From: Haloferax marisrubri
GTDB taxonomy: Archaea; Halobacteriota; Halobacteria; Halobacteriales; Haloferacaceae
DNA length: 64,000 nucleotides
Direction: 5' to 3'
Assembly: GCF_001469875.2 (NCBI RefSeq)
Contig: NZ_LOPW02000001.1
Span: 150,312 to 214,311, forward strand
Part shown: positions 41,028 to 49,839 of the stretch, piece by piece
Numbering within the stretch: the stretch's first letter is position 1
Layout of the letters: every line of letters starts with the position of its first letter
Position numbers and translations under genes: made by a program
The notes under the pieces: model-generated
Database searches by the model: none
What the model was told of the DNA's origin: nothing
What the model saw: the letters and a program-made list of their open reading frames with translations, nothing else

Positions 41028-42899
41028 CTATATAGCTCCCCGCTCGTCGCTCGATTCCTCGGGGTCGTCCGCGTTTTCGTCGCCCTCCTCGCTCCCGGAC
41101 TCGACCGACTCGCCCCAGATGAAGGGGTCGCCCGTCTCCTCCGTTTCGTCTTCGTCGTCCTCAGCGCCGTCGGCGTCGGTGTCGGTGTCGGTGCCGGCGT
41201 CGTCGGTATCGTCAGCGTCGTCAGCGTCGTCAGTATCCTCGACCACGTCCTCGGCCTCGGCGGCCTCGGCGGCCGCTGGTTCGGCCTCCTCGACGAACTC
41301 GGGCGTTTCGCTCACGTCGTTTTCGGCGTCGGCGACGGACTCCGCGCCGTACTCGTCGGCGTCGCGGTCCGGTTCCGCGGCGCGGATGCCGAGTGCGGCC
41401 TGTCGGGACTGCTGTCTGGCCTCGCGGCGCGCCGAAAGCGCCTCGCGAAGACGGCCGTTCAGCGTCTCCCGAAGCTCCGCCGCGTCGGCGACTTCGATGT
41501 CCACGGCGGTCGCGTCGCCGCCGACGAGGGAGATGCTCCCGGCCGTGTCCGCCGTGACCGTCGAGACGCGCCAGCGGCGCTGGAAAATCGTCCGGCGCTC
41601 GATGACCGTCTGTACCCGGTAGTAGGGGACAAAGCGCATCTCGCGCTTCCAGAAGCCGTTTCGAGTGACGAAGTGGTCCTCGGCGAGCGCGTAGCCGCGG
41701 TGCCGCCACTGGAGCGCGCCGGCGACGACGGCAACCGGGACGAGCGCCAGCGGGACGAACCACGGAATCTCCTGCGGGAGGAACCGGTTCGCCCCGTAGA
41801 GCGCAAGCGTCGCCGCCCCGAGGACGAGCGAGTAGCGGACGGCGTAGCGCCGGCGGATGCGCGTCGGCGGCCCCTCGAACGTCGGTTCCTCGACGCCTTC
41901 GAGGTCGGCGACGAGACCGAGCACGCGGTCGCGGGTCGCGAGCGGGATGGCCGCCTCGGAGCCGCGGCCGGCGCGGCCCGACCCGTTGGACCCGTCGGAG
42001 CCGGGCGCGTAGCCCGCCGTCTCAACGAGGAGCGTCGCGTAGCCGAACCGGCGCTTCAGGGGGTTGTCCTCGATGGTGAGCGTCTGAAGTTTGTCGAGCG
42101 GAATCGACCCGTTGTAGCGCTGGAGGAGGCCGCGCTCGTACTGGAGTTCGTCGCCGACGCGGGTCAGTCGGAAGCCGTAGTAGTTCACCACCGCTGAGGC
42201 GAAGCCGGCGGCCCACGAGACGAGCGCCACGAGGAGGACCAGCGCGACGATGCCGGCCCCCGCAGCCGCGGCGCTCCCGGCGGGGAGTGGCACGTCCACG
42301 TACGAGGCGACGACGGGGAAGACGGTCGACCCGAACACGAAGACGAGCCCGGGCAGTCGGGGGTCGAACGACAGCGCGCCGACGATGGCCAGCTCTCGCG
42401 GCGTCAGTTCGAACAGCAGTTCCTGTTCGGGCTCGGGCGCGTCGCCGTCTGTACCGCCGCGTTTCAGGCGGGCGACCTCCGACTGGATGCGCCGGGCCTC
42501 CTCGTAGCTGACGAAGCGGAGACTGCCTTCCGTCTCGCCGCCGCCCGCCGTTTCGAGGTTCACGGCGGCGATGCCGACCAGTCGCTGGGCGACGTTGCGG
42601 GAGATGTCGACGTTCTGGATGCGCCGGTAGGGAATCTCGCGGTTGCGTCGGGAGAACACGCCCGAGCGGATGTCCAGGGTGTCCGGCGTGAGTTCGTACT
42701 CGAACCGGCGGAAGTAGGCGAGTTCGTAGCCGGCGATGGCGATGACCACGACGCCGACGAGTGCGACGGAGCCGAGGCCGCCGAGGAACCCGCCGAAGGC
42801 GGTCCCGCCGGTGAACGCGAAGAAGGCGAGCGCGAAGACGATGCTGGCGCTGCGCTGGACCGCCCGGTAGGGCACCGAGAGCGGCGACAGCCGGGTCAT
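41028..42899 (-). CDS. Bacterial PH-domain (YdbT-like) membrane protein with acidic tail
   Basis: A 623-residue protein with at least three bPH2 (DUF304) units, recognisable by repeats of ITDDxL/xTPDTLDIRSGVFSRRNREIPYRRIQNVDISRN, LTRVGDELQYERGLLQRYNGSIPLDKLQTLTIEDN and EDHFVTRNGFWKREMRFVPYYRVQTVIER. Each follows a pair of helices. The last 115 residues are a Glu/Asp/Ala-rich tail with ADDADDTDDAG repeats, probably disordered. The gene overlaps the next PH gene by four bases. In bacteria YdbS/YdbT are cell-envelope proteins of unclear role. Confidence 0.85.
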   Translation of the reverse strand: MTRLSPLSVPYRAVQRSASIVFALAFFAFTGGTAFGGFLGGLGSVALVGVVVIAIAGYELAYFRRFEYELTPDTLDIRSGVFSRRNREIPYRRIQNVDISRNVAQRLVGIAAVNLETAGGGETEGSLRFVSYEEARRIQSEVARLKRGGTDGDAPEPEQELLFELTPRELAIVGALSFDPRLPGLVFVFGSTVFPVVASYVDVPLPAGSAAAAGAGIVALVLLVALVSWAAGFASAVVNYYGFRLTRVGDELQYERGLLQRYNGSIPLDKLQTLTIEDNPLKRRFGYATLLVETAGYAPGSDGSNGSGRAGRGSEAAIPLATRDRVLGLVADLEGVEEPTFEGPPTRIRRRYAVRYSLVLGAATLALYGANRFLPQEIPWFVPLALVPVAVVAGALQWRHRGYALAEDHFVTRNGFWKREMRFVPYYRVQTVIERRTIFQRRWRVSTVTADTAGSISLVGGDATAVDIEVADAAELRETLNGRLREALSARREARQQSRQAALGIRAAEPDRDADEYGAESVADAENDVSETPEFVEEAEPAAAEAAEAEDVVEDTDDADDADDTDDAGTDTDTDADGAEDDEDETEETGDPFIWGESVESGSEEGDENADDPEESSDERGAI

Positions 42900-43360
42900 A
42901 CCGCGTCGTCGCCCTCGGACGCGATTGCGAGGCGCTTCAGTCGGTCTTGGAGGTCTTCTGCGCCCTCCGGCGTCAACCCGGGAATCGACACGTCAGCGCC
43001 GCGGGAACCGGCGGTGTAGACGACGGTGGACGCGAGGCCGACGAGCCGTTCGAGCGGGCCGCGGGTCGAATCGACGTGTTGGACCCGGACGAACGGGACG
43101 ACGGTGTTGACCTTGGTGAGGACGCCGCGCTGGAGATACAGCGAGTCGTCGCGGACCTCGTAACCCCACGCTCGATACCGGAGCAGGGCCATTGCGACGC
43201 CGCCGACGAGGAAGACGCCGCCGACCACGACGGGGACGAACGAAGGTATCGAGACGGGCGCGAACAGCGTCGCCGCGGTCGCCACGCCGCCGACGACGAG
43301 CGCGAACACGACCGCTCGGGCGACCCAGAGAAGACGGATACGGGGGTGGAGGCGATTCAC
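42896..43360 (-). CDS. Bacterial PH-domain (YdbS-like) membrane protein
   Basis: A 154-residue protein with two helices (about 13-35 and 38-58) and one bPH2 unit: YEVRDDSLYLQRGVLTKVNTVVPFVRVQHVDSTRGPLERL. The four-base overlap with the larger YdbT-like gene downstream (ATGA) shows tight coupling, as for the bacterial ydbS-ydbT pair. They probably form one complex in the membrane. Confidence 0.87.
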   Translation of the reverse strand: MNRLHPRIRLLWVARAVVFALVVGGVATAATLFAPVSIPSFVPVVVGGVFLVGGVAMALLRYRAWGYEVRDDSLYLQRGVLTKVNTVVPFVRVQHVDSTRGPLERLVGLASTVVYTAGSRGADVSIPGLTPEGAEDLQDRLKRLAIASEGDDAV

Positions 43361-43441
43361 GGGAATCCCTCCGAGCGCGTGAACATCGTATACTCCGGCG
43401 TCTCCTTGAACGGATAAATAACTGTGGCCGCGGGAATCGGC

Positions 43442-44218
43442 CTACGGTGTGGCGGCGAGGTGGCGTTCGACCCGGCGAGTCGCGGTGTCGAGCGTCGCGC
43501 CGACCTCCGCGAGCGTCGCGAGCACCGGGTACCGCACCGACAGGGCGGCGTAGAAGAACTCCGTCACGTCCGGCACCAGCGCCGAGAGCGCCCGTCGGTG
43601 GTGGGAAATCGTCTCCTGTCGCGCCGCGACGAGTTCTTCGAGCCGCTCGCGGAGCGCCGAGAGGTCCTCGTAGAGCGCCAACAGCGCGTCGAACCCGCGT
43701 TCGGAAAGCGGCGTCCGGTCGAGGTCGTCGAGTCGCCCGAGGAGGGCTTCGACCTCGCCGCGCATCGACGCCACCGACTCGGCCTCCTCGTCGACGACCT
43801 CGATGAACTGCTCGCGCTCGTCCAGCGACGACGCGGCCGCCGCCGCGACCGTGCGCCGGAGCGGCGGCGAGAGGACGCTCGCCGACCGGAACGCGGTCGC
43901 CACGTCCGGGCCGAACTCGGCGGCGAGGCTGTCTTCGAAGGCGTCGCCGTACTCCTCGTCGTAGTGCGGGACGGACATTACTGTCCGCTCGTAGCTCCGG
44001 CGCAGGCCGGAGAGCGCGGCGTCGGTTCCACCTCGTCCACCCCGCTGGCCCACGAGCGTCGCGGCCGCGGGGGCCTGATTCGGAGTCGATACCGTCGCCT
44101 GCGACGCGGCGACCTCGCGGCGGAACGCCCGGAACGCCTCGCGTTCGTCCACGCAGCGCCGGCGCTCGGCACGGAGGGCGCTATGGGCGTCGGCGAGGCG
44201 GTCGAGACTCACCGCCAT
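43442..44218 (-). CDS. Coiled-coil-rich haloarchaeal protein (DUF7260-like)
   Basis: A 258-residue soluble protein, largely helical, with heptad-like charged stretches at 1-45 (ERRRCVDEREAFRAFRREV) and 120-210. It contains SVPHYDEEYGDAFEDSLAAEFGPDVA, a pattern I connect with the haloarchaeal DUF7260 group. The function is unknown. Its start overlaps the end of the metallophosphoesterase gene by ten bases, so the two are co-transcribed. Confidence 0.72.
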   Translation of the reverse strand: MAVSLDRLADAHSALRAERRRCVDEREAFRAFRREVAASQATVSTPNQAPAAATLVGQRGGRGGTDAALSGLRRSYERTVMSVPHYDEEYGDAFEDSLAAEFGPDVATAFRSASVLSPPLRRTVAAAAASSLDEREQFIEVVDEEAESVASMRGEVEALLGRLDDLDRTPLSERGFDALLALYEDLSALRERLEELVAARQETISHHRRALSALVPDVTEFFYAALSVRYPVLATLAEVGATLDTATRRVERHLAATP

Positions 44219-45246
44219 CGAACCGCCCCCGGAACGTCCGAGCCGACGACCCGCCGCGGCGGCGTCCGCTCGTCGACGAGCGGGAGCGCCGACAGCTGTC
44301 CGCGGTCGGCGTGCGCGGCGATGCCCTGTCCGTGGGCGGCCCCGCTGGCGGCGAGAGTGTAGGCCTCGGCCATGCCCTTCGGCCCCGCGAGCGGGACGAG
44401 TCGGACGGTCGTCCCGCGGCGGTCGATATCGACCACGACGAACGACTGCGGGAACGAGCAGGTCGCCGGGGCGATGAGTTCGCGGACGCCGGCTCTCACG
44501 GCCGTCGCGGGCCAGTGGATGTGCCCGGAGAGCACGAGCGGCACGTCGTGGCGCGCGAGGACCGCGGCGAGTTCGTCGGCGTTGCGGAGTTGGTAGAAGT
44601 CGGCGTCGGGGAACTGCCCGGTGTGGCGGCGGGGGTGGAAGACGTTGTGGTGGAGGACGACGACCGGTGTCGTCGCGTCAGCGAGGACGGTGTCGAGCCA
44701 GCGGAGTTGGGAGTCGGGAACGGCCCCCTCGTGGGTGTCGGTGAGGGCGAGGTCCGGGCCGCCGCTGGCGGAGTCGAGACCGATGATATCGACGCCGCCG
44801 ACCCGACGGACGAACGGGAGGGCGTCGTCGGCGTAGCGCGCCGCGAACTCGGCCGGCGTCGGGGCGTCGTAGTCGTCCCAGCGCTTCGGCACGTCGTGGT
44901 TGCCGGGGACCGCGACCCGCGGCCCCGGCAGGTCGCGGAGGATTTCGTCCACCACGTCGTACTCCACGGGGCGGCCGTCGCGGGTCAGATCGCCGAGGAG
45001 GACCGTCGCGTCGACGTCGAGGTCGGCGATGGTCGAGACGGCGGTCCGAAGCCGCGTCTCGCTCCGGTGGTAGACTTTCCACGTGCCGGACCCTGTCGGC
45101 GTGACGTGCGGGTCGGCGACGACCGCGAGCCGGGTCGGCGTCTCCGAGACCGGTCGTGCGAGGCGCGCGAGCACGGGACCGGGACCTCGCTCGGCCGACT
45201 TTCCGACCGGCGTCTCCCCGATGGTCGGCGGGGCGTCCGGACTCAT
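44209..45246 (-). CDS. Calcineurin-like metallophosphoesterase
   Basis: A 345-residue phosphoesterase with all family motifs in order: VVADPHVTP (DxH), LLGDLTRDG (GDxxxxG), VPGNHDVPKR (GNHD), VVVLHHNVFH and LSGHIHW (GHxH), binding two metal ions. The size and the VADPHVTPTGSGTWKV start suggest a phosphodiesterase such as a cyclic nucleotide or glycerophosphodiester enzyme; the substrate is not set. The ATG at 45246 overlaps the stop of a 41-residue frame upstream. Confidence 0.9.
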   Translation of the reverse strand: MSPDAPPTIGETPVGKSAERGPGPVLARLARPVSETPTRLAVVADPHVTPTGSGTWKVYHRSETRLRTAVSTIADLDVDATVLLGDLTRDGRPVEYDVVDEILRDLPGPRVAVPGNHDVPKRWDDYDAPTPAEFAARYADDALPFVRRVGGVDIIGLDSASGGPDLALTDTHEGAVPDSQLRWLDTVLADATTPVVVLHHNVFHPRRHTGQFPDADFYQLRNADELAAVLARHDVPLVLSGHIHWPATAVRAGVRELIAPATCSFPQSFVVVDIDRRGTTVRLVPLAGPKGMAEAYTLAASGAAHGQGIAAHADRGQLSALPLVDERTPPRRVVGSDVPGAVRWR

Positions 45247-45368
45247 CGGTCGATGGTCCGCGTGAACGTCCCCAGCGCGGTCTCCCGGTGGACGCGTATC
45301 CGCCCGGTGTCGGGACACAACTCGATTCGAAGCGGCGACTCGGTGGCGCTCGTCTCGTCCCCGTGCAT
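45243..45368 (-). CDS. 41-residue protein coupled to the metallophosphoesterase gene
   Basis: The frame starts MHGDETSATESPLRIELCPD and ends RTIDR; its TGA overlaps the ATG of the phosphoesterase (ATGA), the sign of translational coupling. The sequence has a regular strand-like centre (PLRIELCPDTGRIRVHRETALG) rather than the Arg/Ser-rich look of chance frames. It may be a small domain protein or a regulatory leader peptide. A longer frame to 45530 runs through the AT-rich promoter and is unlikely. Confidence 0.55.
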   Translation of the reverse strand: MHGDETSATESPLRIELCPDTGRIRVHRETALGTFTRTIDR

Positions 45369-45395
45369 ACACGTGGACCCACCCGGACCGAGATG

Positions 45396-45450
45396 ATAAA
45401 CATATCGTACAAAATATATATTTTTGAATATAGATATAGATACTCTACGG
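45396..45450 (-). promoter_or_regulatory. Strikingly AT-rich promoter segment
   Basis: About 55 bases contain almost only A and T (AAAATATATATTTTTGAATATAG and similar) in DNA of roughly two-thirds GC. Read on the minus strand, the segment GATATGTTTATCATC gives a TATA position about 30 bases before the 41-residue frame. It could bind a nucleoid protein or serve as an upstream element for this promoter. Confidence 0.5.
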
Positions 45451-45474
45451 AGCCCTCGGGAGTCGGGGCCGGCG

Positions 45475-45921
45475 TCAGTTGAGGAGCAGGCCGGCGTCGA
45501 CGAGGAGGAGAACGGCGACGAGCGCGGCACCGAGGTAGAACGGTGCGGCCTTCTCGGCGGGCGTGCGGACCTTCTTCTCCGCGAGGCCGTCCTTCGCGCG
45601 GGAGCGGCCGACTTCGACGAGGCCGGTCAGGACGAACCAGAGCGCGAGCATCCCGAGGACGAGGTGGCCGCGGCCGGTGCCGAGCAGGCTCTCGGCGGTG
45701 TAGCGCGTGCCGGCGAGGTGGCCGCCGGTCGCGAACATCACGAGGGAGGCCCCGCGGGACCACATCGTCAGGCGCGAGACGACCGATTCGAACGCGGCGG
45801 CGCGGATGTTCCCGGCGCGGGCGGTCGGCAACACGGCGAGCGCGAAAAAGAGGACGCTCCCCGTCCAGAGACCGCCGACGACGAGGTGGAGCGTTGCCAT
45901 CACGGTGTCGATGAGTGCCAT
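45475..45921 (-). CDS. CopD/TMEM205-like four-helix membrane protein
   Basis: A 148-residue protein with four helices: MALIDTVMATLHLVVGGLWTGSVLFF (with the His-x9-10-W pattern of CopD-like proteins), then about 55-70, 86-106 and 126-146. The early His and the GxLWTGS stretch are typical of small copper-resistance D-domain or DUF2269-like proteins. Copper transport is not proven. It lies after the AT-rich promoter but points toward it, so it is not driven by it. Confidence 0.7.
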   Translation of the reverse strand: MALIDTVMATLHLVVGGLWTGSVLFFALAVLPTARAGNIRAAAFESVVSRLTMWSRGASLVMFATGGHLAGTRYTAESLLGTGRGHLVLGMLALWFVLTGLVEVGRSRAKDGLAEKKVRTPAEKAAPFYLGAALVAVLLLVDAGLLLN

Positions 45922-46035
45922 GTCCGTCGGGTTAGTTCAGCGATGCTTGAAGGTTTCACCTTCGCTCGGGCGAGAGAGATGTCCCAGCCGCGCCCGTCGC
46001 GTTCGTGTGAGCGGTTTCTCCCGAGGCGAACGAAG

Positions 46036-46722
46036 TCAGCGAAGCATCGCGGGCGGCTTCGCCGTCACGTCGAGGTCGGCCGCGTAGTGGAGTATCGGGT
46101 CGCCGCCGGGGTGGTCGAAGCCGCAGGCCTCGAACATCGTGTTCGCGCGAATCTCCGCTTCCACGTCCTGTATCGGCCACGGGTCGTGGTCGATGTCGCC
46201 GATGACGACGGGCCAGTCGTCCGTGTAGAAGCGGTAGTTCTCGACGAGGAACGCGTCGAGCGACCCGGGGTCGAGGGTTCGGACCTCGCCGGTCGGTCGG
46301 TAGGTCGCCTCGAACCGCGCGTCCGGCGTCTCGGCCGTCGCGGGCCGGTAGCTCTCGTAGTCGACCGTGCCGTCTCGCTCCTCGACCGAGATGTTCGCGT
46401 AGTGGTACGGGAGCCGGTAGCCCAGTCGGGCCATCGCCACGCCGAGGCGGTCCGCGGCGTCGAGGGTGAAGAAGTAGACGCCGCGGGGGCCGCCGTCGGC
46501 GGGTTCGACGTAGGTCCGGAGGTTCACCTCGGGGAACCCCAGTCCGATGGGCGACCCGCGCGGGCGGATGTCCGTCATGTCGAACGAGACGACGCCGAGC
46601 CACGCCCGCCCGTCGTAGGTGGCCACCGAGAGCCGGTCGGGGAGTCGCGGCTCCACGAGTTCGGGGTCGACCGGCCAGTGGGCGAACAGCGTGTGTCGCC
46701 AGCGCATCGACAGGAGGTTCAT
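46036..46722 (-). CDS. DUF2071 (YqjF-like) protein
   Basis: A 228-residue soluble protein with the DUF2071 start MRWRHTLFAHWPVDPELVEPRLPDRLSVATYDGRAWLGVV and later VNLRTYVEPADGGPRGVYFFTLDA and a closing VEAEIRANTMFEACG. The family adopts an acetoacetate decarboxylase-like fold, but its activity is unknown. ATG at 46722 adds four residues before the conserved Met; either may be used. It is divergent from the aldo/keto reductase gene. Confidence 0.87.
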   Translation of the reverse strand: MNLLSMRWRHTLFAHWPVDPELVEPRLPDRLSVATYDGRAWLGVVSFDMTDIRPRGSPIGLGFPEVNLRTYVEPADGGPRGVYFFTLDAADRLGVAMARLGYRLPYHYANISVEERDGTVDYESYRPATAETPDARFEATYRPTGEVRTLDPGSLDAFLVENYRFYTDDWPVVIGDIDHDPWPIQDVEAEIRANTMFEACGFDHPGGDPILHYAADLDVTAKPPAMLR

Positions 46723-46835
46723 AGCGGCCGTTAGGACCGGCGATGCGTGTGAGTTTCGGCAGTCGGCGGGAGCCGCGCTCTGCGGCAGGTTTCCCCCAAC
46801 GAAACGCACAGGTGTCTGGCGACGAACTGTCACTC

Positions 46836-47681
46836 ATGGGACTCGAAAATGCAAGCGGCACGTTCGATATCGGCGGCGACCTCACGGTTCACCGACTCGG
46901 CTTCGGCGCGATGCGTATCACCGGCGACGACATCATCGGCGAGCCGGACGACGTGGAGAACGCGCGGAAGGTCCTCCACGAGTCGCTCGTCCACGGTATC
47001 GACCTCATCGACACGGCGGACTCCTACGGCCCCGCCGTCTCCGAGCGCCTCATCGGCGAGGCGCTCGCGCCCTACCCCGATGACCTCGTGGTCGCCACCA
47101 AGGGCGGCCTGCTTCGCAACACCGACGGCGACTGGAAGCCCAACGGCGACCCCGACTACCTCCGAAACGCCGTCCTCGGGAGCCTCGACCGCCTCCGGGT
47201 GGACACCATCGACCTCTATCAGCTCCACCGCCCCGACCCGCACGTCCCCTTCGAGGACTCGGTCCACGCGCTCGCGGAGATGAAAGACGAGGGGCTGATT
47301 CGACACGTCGGTCTCTCGAACGTCTCGGTCGAACAGCTCGACGAGGCGCGCGACATCGTCGATATCGCCACGGTCCAGAACCGCTTCAACGTCGGCGACC
47401 GCGAGTTCGAGGCCAGCCTCGACGCCTGCGAGAAGTACGGCGTCGGCTTCATCCCGTGGTACCCGCTCGGCGCGGGCGACCTCGGCGACCGGGCCGACGC
47501 CGTCTCCGCGGTCGCGGCGAAACACGACGCGACGACCCAACAAATCGCCCTCGCGTGGCTTCTGCACCGCGCCGACGTGATGCTCCCCATCCCCGGCACG
47601 TCCAGCGTCTCGCACCTCCGCGACAACGTGGCGGCCTCGCACATCGACCTCGACGACGAGGACATGGACCGACTCGCCTGA
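46836..47681 (+). CDS. Aldo/keto reductase
   Basis: A 281-residue TIM-barrel reductase. Catalytic residues are visible: Asp and Tyr in IDTADSYGP, Lys in VATKGG and His in YQLHRPDP. The C-terminal ALAWLLHRADVMLPIPGTSSVSHLRDN binds NADP(H), with Ser and Arg for the 2'-phosphate. It reduces aldehydes or ketones; the substrate is unknown. The ATG at 46836 gives the usual N-terminus, and the gene is followed after one base by the macrodomain gene. Confidence 0.92.
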   Translation: MGLENASGTFDIGGDLTVHRLGFGAMRITGDDIIGEPDDVENARKVLHESLVHGIDLIDTADSYGPAVSERLIGEALAPYPDDLVVATKGGLLRNTDGDWKPNGDPDYLRNAVLGSLDRLRVDTIDLYQLHRPDPHVPFEDSVHALAEMKDEGLIRHVGLSNVSVEQLDEARDIVDIATVQNRFNVGDREFEASLDACEKYGVGFIPWYPLGAGDLGDRADAVSAVAAKHDATTQQIALAWLLHRADVMLPIPGTSSVSHLRDNVAASHIDLDDEDMDRLA

Positions 47682-47682
47682 C

Positions 47683-48207
47683 ATGAACTTCACCGTCGTG
47701 CAGGGCGACATCGCCGCTCAGTCGGCCGACGCGCTGGTGAACGCTGCGGGGACGAGCCTTCGGATGGGCTCGGGCGTCGCGGGCGCGCTCCGTCGCGGCG
47801 GCGGTCCCGAACTGAACGACGCGGCGATGGCGAAGGGACCGATAGACCTCGGCGCGGTCGCCGTCACCGACGCCTTCGACCTCGACGCCGAGGTCGTAAT
47901 TCACGCCGCGGCGATGCCTCACTACGGGGACGGGCAGGCGACCGCCGAGAGCATCCGCGACGCCACGCGAAACGCCCTTCGGGCCGCGGACGAGCGCGGC
48001 TGTGAATCGCTCGTGATTCCGGCGCTCGGCTGTGGCGTCGCCGGGTTCGACCTCGCCGACGGCGCGCGACTCATCTGCGAGGAACTCGCAGCGTTCGAGC
48101 CAATCTCGCTCCGCGACGTTCGGTTCATCGCCTACGCGGACGACGAGTTCGAGACGATTTCGCGGGTCGCCGATGCGGTCGGGACGGAGACGGGGGAGCG
48201 AAAATGA
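47683..48207 (+). CDS. Macrodomain (ADP-ribose-binding) protein
   Basis: A 174-residue single macrodomain starting MNFTVVQGDIAAQSADALVNAAGTSL, with GSGVAGALRRGGG for the phosphate loop and SLVIPALGCGVAGFDL for the second ribose loop, the standard pattern. Members hydrolyse O-acetyl-ADP-ribose or remove ADP-ribose from proteins and nucleic acids. It starts one base after the aldo/keto reductase and overlaps the zinc-ribbon gene by four bases, so the three form one operon. Confidence 0.93.
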   Translation: MNFTVVQGDIAAQSADALVNAAGTSLRMGSGVAGALRRGGGPELNDAAMAKGPIDLGAVAVTDAFDLDAEVVIHAAAMPHYGDGQATAESIRDATRNALRAADERGCESLVIPALGCGVAGFDLADGARLICEELAAFEPISLRDVRFIAYADDEFETISRVADAVGTETGERK

Positions 48208-48434
48208 GCGACGCGATCGACCCGGACCCGCCGGGGGGCGACGCCGACCCGGAACTGTGCCCCGTCTGTTCGACGCCCTCCGACTCTGTTTCGCTCCACG
48301 ACCGCGGTCTGCTGGTCAATCTCCTCGACAACGAGCGGTACCGGCGCGTCTGCTTCGAACCGGTCGAACGCGACGGGCGGCCGCACGTCCGGTTTTTCCA
48401 CCACACTCACGAGCAGGTCGGCGCGGACGACTGA
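48204..48434 (+). CDS. Small zinc-ribbon-like protein coupled to the macrodomain gene
   Basis: A 76-residue protein with a CPVC pair (residues 19-22), one more Cys at about 50 (RRVCFEPV) and a His-rich segment HVRFFHHTHEQV that could complete metal binding. Its ATG overlaps the macrodomain stop. The family is not recognised beyond the many small CPxC proteins of haloarchaea. Co-translation with the macrodomain protein suggests a shared function. Confidence 0.7.
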   Translation: MSDAIDPDPPGGDADPELCPVCSTPSDSVSLHDRGLLVNLLDNERYRRVCFEPVERDGRPHVRFFHHTHEQVGADD

Positions 48435-48473
48435 CCGAGCGGCGTCCTCGGCGACGCGTTCACCACGTTCGCC

Positions 48474-49502
48474 CTAACTCCACGGGCGTTCCGTGAACTC
48501 GCCGGCCTCGATTTCGCGCTCTATCTCGCGGAGCGTCGCGTCGTCGACGCTGACGAGGTGGCACAGCGGGTGGCCGGGCGCAGCGACCGGGTTCTGGAGG
48601 ACACCGGCGACGAGGCCGGTGAAGGGGGCCGAGACGCGCTTTTCTCTCGTCTTGAAGTGGTCCGAGATGGTGCAGATGGTGTCGCCCTCGTGGACCAGCG
48701 GCACGTCGCCGTACTGCATCTCGACGAGGCCGCCCACGTCGGCGCGGAGCCACGTCTTGTCCGTCGCGGAGTCGATGACGCGCGTCCAGCCCGGCCAGCT
48801 GACCGCCTCGTCCGGGAGGACGCCGTACTCGGCGAGGACGCTCTCGACGCCTTCGAGCGCGCGGTCGACCATCGCCGGCTGGAAGCGGTGGGCGCGGCCC
48901 ATCTCGACGGTGATGGTCGGAATCCCGTCGTTCGTGGCGACGGTGCGGAGCGAACTCGCCTCGGCCTCGCCCGAGAGGATGAGGTTCGCGCCGAACGACC
49001 GCGCGAGGCGGGCGACCTCGGGGCGGCTCATATCGGCGCGGACGTGGTACATCGTCGTCCGGTTGCGCGTCGAGGTGTGGAAGTCGATGCCGAGGTCGCA
49101 GGGCTCGACGAACCGGCGGTAAATCTGGTTCGCCATGCGCTCGGCCGTGTTCGCGCCGTCGCGGCCGGGGAACGACCGGTTCAGGTCGAGGTCGTAGATG
49201 GGGATGTAGCGCTGTTGGGCGAGGTAGCCCGGAACGTTCGCAACGTGGATGCAGACGATAGTGCCGTGGATGTCGGCTGGGTTGTACCGGCTCGCGACCT
49301 CCTGCATCACCTTCACGCCGTTGAGTTCGTCGCCGTGGAGCGCCGCGGTCATGAAGACCGACGGCCCGCCCTGCTCGCCGTTGATGACGGTGACGGGAAT
49401 CTCGACGGGGTCGCCGAGGTACGTCTCGCTGATTTCGTACCTGAGGTGTCGCACCTCGCCCGGCGGCACCTCCGAGTCGTACCTGAACGGTTCGGGGTCC
49501 AT
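48474..49502 (-). CDS. Succinylglutamate desuccinylase/aspartoacylase-family metallohydrolase
   Basis: A 342-residue M14-related zinc hydrolase. Zinc ligands are in ALHGDELNG (His and Glu) and DFHTSTRNR (His); VTVINGEQGGPSVFMTAALHGDE and DLNRSFPGR are family hallmarks. The C-terminal half has a beta-rich domain (GDTICTISDHF...VSAPFTGLVAGVLQNPVAAPG). It probably removes an acyl group from an amino acid. The ATG at 49502 gives the usual start; the longer frame to 49625 is not needed. Confidence 0.9.
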   Translation of the reverse strand: MDPEPFRYDSEVPPGEVRHLRYEISETYLGDPVEIPVTVINGEQGGPSVFMTAALHGDELNGVKVMQEVASRYNPADIHGTIVCIHVANVPGYLAQQRYIPIYDLDLNRSFPGRDGANTAERMANQIYRRFVEPCDLGIDFHTSTRNRTTMYHVRADMSRPEVARLARSFGANLILSGEAEASSLRTVATNDGIPTITVEMGRAHRFQPAMVDRALEGVESVLAEYGVLPDEAVSWPGWTRVIDSATDKTWLRADVGGLVEMQYGDVPLVHEGDTICTISDHFKTREKRVSAPFTGLVAGVLQNPVAAPGHPLCHLVSVDDATLREIEREIEAGEFTERPWS

Positions 49503-49627
49503 GGGACGGTCATCGGAGCCGACGGGTAAGAAGGTTGACCGGCTTCGGGCCCCGTCCGGACAGACGCGGGACAACACGGCTATCTCCGCCGCAGTCGTCT
49601 GTCTCCCCGAGAGATGTGTATCCACAG

Positions 49628-49780
49628 ATGACGGCGAAACGCCCGGTCTGCAAGCGGTGCGGTTCCCCCGCGGGTCCCGGTGACGTGGTCGTCCGACACG
49701 CCGGCTCGGACCCCCTGCAGGTCTCGGAGTGCGGGCGCTGCGGCGCGATTATCGATATCGGCGGCGGGACCAGTTGGTGA
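49628..49780 (+). CDS. 50-residue double-CxxC zinc-ribbon microprotein
   Basis: A 50-residue protein starting MTAKRPVCKRCGSPAGPGDV with CKRC at 8-11 and CGRC at about 36-39, a complete four-Cys zinc ribbon. The ATG at 49628 is chosen; a longer frame to 49535 has no support. It is the second clear four-Cys microprotein in this window (with 17805) and lies 60 bases before the OYE-like gene. Confidence 0.72.
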   Translation: MTAKRPVCKRCGSPAGPGDVVVRHAGSDPLQVSECGRCGAIIDIGGGTSW

Positions 49781-49839
49781 ACTGACGCGGCGACCGACCG
49801 CCGCGTCGATTTACGTCGCTCGCGCGCCATGTCGTCCTC

